Assembly: GCA_934630855.1 (NCBI GenBank)
Contig: CAKTWW010000005.1
Span: 1-64,000, forward strand
Direction: 5' to 3'
Length of the DNA: 64,000 bases
From: an uncultured Collinsella sp.
GTDB lineage: Bacteria > Actinomycetota > Coriobacteriia > Coriobacteriales > Coriobacteriaceae
Every line of letters begins with the position of its first letter. Position 1 is the first letter of the stretch. Both the position numbers and the translations under genes were made by a program. Under the pieces are notes generated by a model. That model saw only the letters and a list, made by a program, of their open reading frames with translations. It did no database searches and was not told the DNA's origin. Shown one piece after another: positions 27,247 to 32,361 of the stretch.

Positions 27247-27260
27247 GGGTGGTACCGCGG
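27247..27260 (+). promoter_or_regulatory. Isolated T-box core sequence (probable remnant)
   Basis: The plus strand reads AGGGTGGTACCGCG, the hallmark 14-nt T-box antiterminator element of tRNA-sensing leaders. It points away from the restriction operon and no gene follows on that strand before the tRNA. The 50 bp upstream are occupied by the start of the restriction gene, so no stem I fits. It looks like the 3' half of a leader left behind by an insertion or deletion. Chance occurrence of a 14-mer is unlikely, but function is doubtful. Confidence 0.55.
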
Positions 27261-27267
27261 ACGGAAG

Positions 27268-27345
27268 GGCGAATTTTCAACGATCCCCGGTGTCGGAGGT
27301 CCCGAGTAAAACCCGGAGACGCCGAGGACTGTTGGAAACTCGCCC
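27268..27345. repeat. Imperfect inverted repeat upstream of the restriction operon
   Basis: GGGCGAATTTTCAAC (from 27268) and GTTGGAAACTCGCCC (ending 27345) are imperfect reverse complements, and pairing continues inward through CCCCGGTGTC/GACGCCGAGG. It could be a regulatory hairpin for the operon or a mobile palindrome. Confidence 0.6.
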
Positions 27346-27368
27346 ATCTCGCAGCAACGTCAACCTAG

Positions 27369-27437
27369 GTTTTCAACGCTTTCCATAACCGAAGGGCCTA
27401 CATCCAACCCGTAGGCTGTGGGAAGGGTTGAAAACCG
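27369..27437. repeat. Nested hairpin with GGTTTTCAAC arms
   Basis: Outer arms GGTTTTCAAC (27369-27378) and GTTGAAAACC (27428-27437) pair perfectly. An inner stem GCCTAC/GTAGGC (27397-27402, 27412-27417) closes the middle. The TTTTCAAC word is shared with the neighbouring inverted repeat at 27268-27345, so the operon's upstream region carries four related half-sites. Confidence 0.6.
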
Positions 27438-27537
27438 GCCCTGAGGATAAAATATGAAGTTGAGATGATTTCACCATAGAAAGAACTTTCACCCTATTTC
27501 ACCCCTCAATCGAGTTTCGCCCCTATTTATACAGAAA

Positions 27538-27575
27538 CAGGTCAGACGATTTACACCGTCTGACCTGCGATTTTT
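27538..27575 (+). terminator. Hairpin terminator next to tRNA-Arg
   Basis: The perfect 10-bp stem CAGGTCAGAC/GTCTGACCTG is followed by CGATTTTT on the plus strand. On the minus strand it lies 9 bp beyond the tRNA 3' end, where it may act as the tRNA terminator with a weaker T-tract (TTTCTG). Confidence 0.65.
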
Positions 27576-27576
27576 C

Positions 27577-27652
27577 TGGTGCCCCCGGGCGGATTCGAAC
27601 CGTCGACACCCGCTTTAGGAGAGCGGTGCTCTATCCCCTGAGCTACGGAGGC
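27577..27652 (-). tRNA. tRNA-Arg, anticodon CCU
   Basis: The minus strand folds as a 76-nt tRNA with encoded CCA. The acceptor GCCTCCG pairs with CGGGGGC, the D-arm is GCTCAGGGGATAGAGC, the anticodon stem-loop has CTCCTAA in the loop (anticodon CCT), and the T-arm is CGACGGTTCGAATCCG. It reads AGG arginine codons. It borders the accessory island at 20.7-27.5 kb. Confidence 0.96.
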
Positions 27653-27730
27653 ATGTTGTACTAGTGTAGCAGATTTACGCCGCTGCCATACAGCGCATAG
27701 CCACTCTTCGAAGTTGAGGCTAAATAGCTT

Positions 27731-27943
27731 TCCGGAAAGCGTATCCCACTATCCGGGCGAATTCTGGTCCCCAGTTTCCCAATGAGGCCCCTCCGGGAAA
27801 CTACGTCCCAGAATTTGCGCCTGGAACGGGGTGCGGTTTCCCAAACGGGCCCGTTCCGGAAACTGTGTCCCGGAATGCGCGCTCAAACTGGGATGCAGGT
27901 TTCCGAATCGAAGCCCTGCGGGAAAATGCGTCCCAGTTTGAGG
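27731..27943. repeat. Cluster of GGAAA-N-GCG-N-CCC repeats, family D
   Basis: Four related words occur at about 60-bp intervals: CCGGAAAGCGTATCCCACTA, CCGGGAAACTACGTCCCAGA, CCGGAAACTGTGTCCCGGAA and CGGGAAAATGCGTCCCAGTT. They alternate with inverted counterparts such as GGGGTGCGGTTTCCC. The same family appears at 51675-51786. No gene is seen in this 300-bp gap between the tRNA and the DUF956 gene. Confidence 0.65.
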
Positions 27944-27952
27944 GAATGCAGG

Positions 27953-28013
27953 TAGTCATTGGGGACGTTCTTTAATGACTAGTCGTTTAAGAACGTCGCA
28001 GGAGACTAGTTGT
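27953..28013. repeat. Dispersed repeat, family B (TGGGGACGTTCTT)
   Basis: TAGTCATTGGGGACGTTCTT (27953-27972) is followed by a central GACTAGTC and a partial inverse copy AAGAACGTC. The identical 20-mer recurs at 31607-31626 with the same central palindrome. The repeat overlaps the stop codon of the DUF956 gene at 28006. Confidence 0.8.
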
Positions 28014-28404
28014 CCCTGTGGAAGAGGCTTTTGATAGCGCTGGGGATGCTCTTGGCGCCCTTGGCCGTCACGTCGATGAAGTCGGGCGAACGCACGAGTT
28101 TATCCTCGTCTACGTACTTGCGCACCGCGCGAAGCGTCTCTTTGTCGTCGCGCGTCGAAAACGTAAAGTGACCGTTATCCTTGGTAAAGATGGCAAAGCG
28201 CGTGATCTTCTTGGTGCCGCGCAAAACCTCGGCCGCGATGTAGTCGACCTCGTCCCACGGGATTTGAATATAATCCTCGGGGTTGCGCTCGTTGTAGTAC
28301 TCAAATGCCTTATTGCCCACCATCACGTTGCCGTGGCTGGTCAGCCCCATCAGGCAGGTTGCCGGCGTTGCCAGATCGACCGTGCTGTTCTGAGATTGCG
28401 CCAT
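28006..28404 (-). CDS. DUF956 (ManO-like) protein of the mannose PTS operon
   Basis: This 132-residue cytoplasmic protein belongs to DUF956, which is nearly always the last gene of mannose-family PTS operons and is thought to modulate the transporter. Visible features are the N-terminal ATCLMGLTSHGNVMVGNKAF and the conserved PEDYIQIPWDEVDYI and GKFTF-like strand (GHFTFSTRDDKE). The start at 28404 follows GGAGGGCGAGG; the frame extends to 28443. It lies 121 bp after the IID gene. Its 3' end runs into a dispersed repeat. Confidence 0.88.
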   Translation of the reverse strand: MAQSQNSTVDLATPATCLMGLTSHGNVMVGNKAFEYYNERNPEDYIQIPWDEVDYIAAEVLRGTKKITRFAIFTKDNGHFTFSTRDDKETLRAVRKYVDEDKLVRSPDFIDVTAKGAKSIPSAIKSLFHRDN

Positions 28405-28525
28405 GCGCGCCTCGCCCTCCAAATAAAACAAATCGGACCGCATCCAGTGTACCCACCGGGTGCGGTCCGTTTCAATGACTCAAAAGCCCTTGCTCAGCAA
28501 ACCTCGGTCTTAAGCCGAAGCGTGC

Positions 28526-29446
28526 TTACATGAAGCCGCAGACGCGACCGATGATGCCGACGGCGAAGAGAGCCAGGATGATGACAATCGGGCTGACCTT
28601 CTTCTTGAGGAGCTTGCAGACCAGAAGCGTCAGGCACACGGCGGCAAGGCCGGGGATGAGCTGATCGAGGTTAGCCTGAAGCGTGGTGACCTTCACCTGA
28701 TCAAGGGCGGTGGCACCGACGGAGTTGTACATCGTCAGCGCTTCCTTGACGCCCTCGGAACCGGAGGGCAGGTTGGCCCAGTCAATGAAGGCGCCGGCAG
28801 ACTGCGTGACCTTGGAGACGACCGGGGTGAAGGAGATGGACACCCAGCGCTCGACCAGGGCACCGATGATGAACATACCCAGGATGGAAGCACCCTCGGT
28901 GACCTTGCCCATCAGACCGCCGGAGAGGTCCTTGGCGATGGAGGAGCCGACCTTGTAGCCAAACTCCTGCGTGTACCACAGGAAAGCGTAACGGATGATG
29001 TTCCACGCGAAGAAGAACAGCAGCGGGCCGGCAATGCTGCCGGACAGGGCCATGGAAGCACCCAGAGCACCCAGGATCGGGCGAAGGGTGAACCAGAAGG
29101 CAGGGTCGCCGACGCCGGCGAGCGGGCCCATCATACCGACCTTAACGCCCTGGATGGCGACGTCGTCAATCGGAGCACCGTTGGCGCGCTCCTCCTCGAG
29201 AGCGAGGGTAACGCCAATGACGGGGGCGGAAACATAGGGGTGGGTGTTATAGAACTCCAGGTGGCGCTTAAGAGCGGCAATCTGGTCATCCTTGCTGGTG
29301 TAGAGCTTCTTGATCGCAGGGATCATTGCGAAGCACCAGCCGCCATTCTGCATACGCTCGTAGTTCCACGAGCCCTGAAGGAACTGATGACGGAAGCAAA
29401 CCTTCTTGCGGTCAGCCTTGGTAAGCTGAATCTTGTTCTCTGCCAT
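28526..29446 (-). CDS. manZ: PTS mannose-family transporter subunit IID
   Basis: This is the membrane component of a mannose/glucose-type phosphotransferase permease that translocates the sugar with IIC. The 306-residue protein shows the IID pattern: LTKADRKKVCFRHQFLQGSWNYERMQNGGW near the N-terminus, the amphipathic region GVKVGMMGPLAGVGDPAFW, and hydrophobic spans at the C-terminus. The ATG at 29446 has GGGGAG upstream. It follows the IIC gene by 16 bp. Confidence 0.95.
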   Translation of the reverse strand: MAENKIQLTKADRKKVCFRHQFLQGSWNYERMQNGGWCFAMIPAIKKLYTSKDDQIAALKRHLEFYNTHPYVSAPVIGVTLALEEERANGAPIDDVAIQGVKVGMMGPLAGVGDPAFWFTLRPILGALGASMALSGSIAGPLLFFFAWNIIRYAFLWYTQEFGYKVGSSIAKDLSGGLMGKVTEGASILGMFIIGALVERWVSISFTPVVSKVTQSAGAFIDWANLPSGSEGVKEALTMYNSVGATALDQVKVTTLQANLDQLIPGLAAVCLTLLVCKLLKKKVSPIVIILALFAVGIIGRVCGFM

Positions 29447-29462
29447 ATGTATCACTCCCCTC

Positions 29463-30281
29463 CTACTCGTAATCGTTCAGAATGTCGCCGAGCGGGTCGC
29501 CGGAGCCACCGCCCATGCCGCCACCCTGCTTGGCCAGATCCTTAAGGCCAAGGTAGATAAGGGCAAGGGAGATGCCGATGAGGCCCAGGGCGATCAGCGT
29601 GAGCTGAGGGATGGCAGCAAGGACAAAGCCGAGGATGAAGAACGGCCAGGTCTCCTTGGTGGCCATCATGTTGATGACCATGGCGTAACCGACGGAAGCG
29701 ACCATGCCGCCGCCGACAGCCATGCCGCCGGACAGCCAGTCAGGCATAGCGTTGAGCGCGTTGGTAACGGCCTCGGCCGGGATGATGCACAGCAGGACGG
29801 CCGGGATGGCGATACGAAGGCCCTGCATGAGGATGGCAGCGTACTGCCAGCGCTCGATGCCGGCGAAATCGCCTTTCTCGGCGCAACCGTCCATGGCGTG
29901 TGCGATAGCGGTAGCCAGGGTACGGCAGATCATGGTCAGGAACAGGCCGGCGACCGACAGCGGGACGGCGACGGCGATGGCTGCGGTAACGGCCTTCGAC
30001 GGATCGGTAGCGCCGCCGTTGAGGGCGAGCACCATGATGATCGAAGAAGCGACCGATGCCAGAGCAGCGTCAGGCGCGACGGCGGCGCCGACGTTAGCCC
30101 AGCCAAGGGCCATCATCTGGAGCGAACCGCCCAGGAGGATGCCCTCCTGAAGGTGACCGGTTACGAGACCGATAAGCGTGCATGCCACGAGCGGCTGATG
30201 GAACTGGAACTCATCCAGAATGCCTTCCATACCGGCAAGCAACGCGACAATCGCAACAAGCAGAATAGTGATTGCAGACAT
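29463..30281 (-). CDS. manY: PTS mannose/sorbose-family subunit IIC
   Basis: This is the channel-forming permease subunit (272 residues, about seven spans), starting MSAITILLVAIVALLAGMEG. It contains the family region LVACTLIGLVTGHLQEGILL and ALGWANVGAAVAPDAALAS. It lies between the IIAB and IID genes with spacings of 18 and 16 bp, as in the standard manXYZ order. Confidence 0.95.
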   Translation of the reverse strand: MSAITILLVAIVALLAGMEGILDEFQFHQPLVACTLIGLVTGHLQEGILLGGSLQMMALGWANVGAAVAPDAALASVASSIIMVLALNGGATDPSKAVTAAIAVAVPLSVAGLFLTMICRTLATAIAHAMDGCAEKGDFAGIERWQYAAILMQGLRIAIPAVLLCIIPAEAVTNALNAMPDWLSGGMAVGGGMVASVGYAMVINMMATKETWPFFILGFVLAAIPQLTLIALGLIGISLALIYLGLKDLAKQGGGMGGGSGDPLGDILNDYE

Positions 30282-30299
30282 GTATCGGACCCTCCTTTA

Positions 30300-31289
30300 C
30301 TATGCTTGAGCGGCCAGTTCGGCCTTAGCTTTCTTCAACATGGCGTCGAGGTCCTCGGAGGAATCCGAAGGAACCTTGCGGACCTCGAACTTGACGCCCT
30401 TGGCCTTGAGGGCCTCGAGAGTCTTGACGTCGTCATCGCCCATAGCGACGGCGTTGGTGACGACGACCTTGCCCTTGGAGTGGGCCATGGAGCCGATGTT
30501 GACTTCCTTGATGTCGACGCCGGCCTCGATGGCCTTGAGCAGATCCTGCGGGTTCTCAAAGAGCAGCATGGCCTTGGTATCACCAAAGCGCGTGTCCTTG
30601 ACGACCTCGGCCATCTTCTTGATGGGCACGACGTTGGCATGGACTCCCGGAGGGGCAGCCTGCTCGATCATGGTCTTGCGGAGCTCGTCGTGAGCAACGC
30701 CGTCGGAAACCACGATGATGCGGTTGGGGTTGATCTGCTTGGTCCACGTGGTGGCCACCTGACCATGAAGCAGACGGGTGTCGATACGGACGTGGGCAAT
30801 CTTGATGTGCCCGTCGCCGATGACGGTTCCCGGAGGGATGGCGCCTGCAGGAGCAGCGGCGGCCGCAGCCGGCTTCTTCTCCTCGGGCTCCAGAGACTCG
30901 GGCTTGACGCGCACGCCAGCCTTAGCCTCAGTCACGAGATGTTTTGCGATCGCATGTGCAGTGTTCTTTGCGTCAAAGCGCTGCGAATATGCCTCGATGA
31001 GCATAGGCAGGTTGACACCGGTGACGATAGCCCAGGAATCGTGGCCCTCGATGAGCCCGCTGATCTGGTTGAACGGCGTGCCGCCCCACAGATCAACGAG
31101 GAAGAGCACCTGCTCCTGGTCCTCGAAGGAAGCGACTGCTTCCTCGACCTTGGCACGGAAGTCGTCGGGGCCCATGCTCGGCTCGAGCGAGACCACGGCT
31201 ACAGACGGCTGATCGCCAAAGACCATCGAGCCCGTCTGCTTGATTCCAGCTGCCAAGTCCCCGTGGCTAGCAAGAACAATACTTACCAT
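30300..31289 (-). CDS. manX: PTS mannose-family fused IIAB
   Basis: This cytoplasmic phosphotransfer subunit relays phosphate from HPr to the incoming sugar. The IIA domain (about 1-125) has the active histidine in VLASHGD (H9). An Ala/Pro-rich hinge (about 135-155) leads to the IIB domain with IDTRLLHGQVATTW (H175). The 329-residue length fits fused ManX proteins. The ATG at 31289 sits 7 bases after AGGAGG; a GTG just before it is an alternative. First gene of the operon, preceded by an AT-rich upstream region. Specificity for mannose, glucose or other hexoses cannot be read from the sequence. Confidence 0.95.
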   Translation of the reverse strand: MVSIVLASHGDLAAGIKQTGSMVFGDQPSVAVVSLEPSMGPDDFRAKVEEAVASFEDQEQVLFLVDLWGGTPFNQISGLIEGHDSWAIVTGVNLPMLIEAYSQRFDAKNTAHAIAKHLVTEAKAGVRVKPESLEPEEKKPAAAAAAPAGAIPPGTVIGDGHIKIAHVRIDTRLLHGQVATTWTKQINPNRIIVVSDGVAHDELRKTMIEQAAPPGVHANVVPIKKMAEVVKDTRFGDTKAMLLFENPQDLLKAIEAGVDIKEVNIGSMAHSKGKVVVTNAVAMGDDDVKTLEALKAKGVKFEVRKVPSDSSEDLDAMLKKAKAELAAQA

Positions 31290-31560
31290 CACATAACCTC
31301 CTTTTTGTCTACGTAATTCCTACACGACATGAAAGGAGTATACCTGTTTGTCTTGTGAAATTATAGGGGAAACCGCAAAAGGTTGGATTATTTGTTTAAA
31401 CGTCTAGATTTGTTACAAGTTGATTACATAGCTGATTTTTAGCTCATTACCTGCTTAATCGTGGCTTATTGATCGATATTTTGACATATACAGGCACACT
31501 GTTCATTAATACCGATTTTTAGTCGATCAGAATGCGCTCAATCCGGCGCAATTTTGTTTA
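31290..31560 (-). promoter_or_regulatory. AT-rich control region of the mannose PTS operon
   Basis: This 270-bp stretch is markedly AT-rich against its surroundings. On the minus strand a perfect TATAAT lies at 31360-31365 without a good -35, which suggests activator dependence. TTGTTTAAAC occurs twice, at 31392-31401 and 31554-31563, as candidate operator half-sites. No sigma-54 -24/-12 pair is visible. Confidence 0.5.
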
Positions 31561-31606
31561 AACAGACTGAGCTTGACTATTTGCATGGCTTATGCTCTAG
31601 CACAAG

Positions 31607-31660
31607 TAGTCATTGGGGACGTTCTTGTTTGACTAGTCATGTAAGAACGTCTCCAACGAC
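31607..31660. repeat. Dispersed repeat, family B, second copy
   Basis: TAGTCATTGGGGACGTTCTT (31607-31626), GACTAGTC, then AAGAACGTCTCCAACGACGA in inverse orientation form an imperfect palindrome. The first 20 bases are identical to 27953-27972. Confidence 0.8.
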
Positions 31661-31672
31661 GAGTCAAAAAAG

Positions 31673-31734
31673 TTGCGGTGGAATAGTTCCCGTTGGGGGC
31701 CTAGGGGCCGATTTTAGGAACTATTTCACCGCAA
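31673..31734. repeat. Palindrome family A, second copy
   Basis: Arms at 31673-31690 and 31717-31734 (TTGCGGTGGAATAGTTCC and its inverse, one G-T mismatch) match the arms of 1899-1961. The loop differs (26 bp against 13 bp) but both loops contain GGGGGCCTA or a close variant. It lies 12 bp beyond the hypA stop. Confidence 0.82.
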
Positions 31735-31745
31735 CCGATGAGGGG

Positions 31746-32165
31746 CTAGGCGATGTGGAGGGGATTGGCGGCATCGACGGCATCGGGGGTGTCGACGGGA
31801 GCGGCGTCCGCGGGTTCCTCGTCCGGAGTCTCGATCTGCTTGATCATGACCTCCTGGCCTTGCAGCAGATAGGTCTCGCCGCTGCCGCAATGGGGACAGG
31901 TCTTGCCGTGCTCGACCGTCGCGTAGTCGCGGCCGCACGCCTCGCAGTGCGTCACGGCCTCGACAGGCTCCACGACAAGCTCCGCACCCTGCGTGATGGG
32001 CTTTTTATCTGCCGCCCAGCGCCAAGCATCGAGCAGCAGATCGGGAACGACGCCCGAGACCTCGCCCAACAGCAACGTCACGCTCGAGACGCGACTCACG
32101 CCGTTGGCGCGCGCCACATTCTCAACATCGCGAATGATGTGATAGACGATTCCAAGTTCATGCAA
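31746..32165 (-). CDS. hypA: Hydrogenase nickel-incorporation protein HypA
   Basis: HypA is the nickel metallochaperone for [NiFe]-hydrogenase maturation. The 139-residue protein begins MHELGIVYHI; His2 is the nickel ligand. It has the zinc site C74-x2-C77 ... C90-x2-C93 (HCEACGRD and TCPHCGSG), plus a C-terminal acidic/proline extension of about 25 residues. Because the mature N-terminus must be M-H-E, the start codon has to be TTG at 32165 (the nearby ATG is out of frame), with AAAGGG seven bases upstream. No hydrogenase structural genes are in the window, so it stands alone here. Confidence 0.92.
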   Translation of the reverse strand: MHELGIVYHIIRDVENVARANGVSRVSSVTLLLGEVSGVVPDLLLDAWRWAADKKPITQGAELVVEPVEAVTHCEACGRDYATVEHGKTCPHCGSGETYLLQGQEVMIKQIETPDEEPADAAPVDTPDAVDAANPLHIA

Positions 32166-32207
32166 GGTAAAACCCTTTCGACAATAAACGATTCGAGGGT
32201 AGGCGAA

Positions 32208-32326
32208 GTCAGCGAGCGGCGATCCAGGTGCCCCAGGTTGCCCCGAAACAAGGCGTCCGCTGGGCTTTTGCCCGCGGCGCCGAAGTTGAGGGGCAAGATG
32301 GGGTGCCTGGGCGCCGCGCAGCGTCG
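32208..32326 (+). repeat. Structured repeat element, copy 1 (possible ncRNA)
   Basis: This 119-nt element begins GTCAGCGAG and ends GCAGCGTCG. Stems: P1 32216-32221/32312-32317 and 32224-32235/32299-32310, P2 TTGCCCC/GGGGCAA (32238-32244/32290-32296), P3 32252-32265/32270-32281 around TTTT. Two P1 pairs are G-U only if the plus strand is the RNA. Copies 2 and 3 (46956-47072, 52319-52435) keep the same stems with different sequence. It points at the 3' end of the gene ending at 32362. Confidence 0.7.
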
Positions 32327-32361
32327 GCAGTGCCGCCGTTCGTTAGAACGGCGGAACCTAT

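Noticed and set aside
25297-27309. 670-codon plus-strand frame opposite the restriction enzyme
   Set aside because: Antisense shadow; the minus strand carries methyltransferase motifs I and IV.
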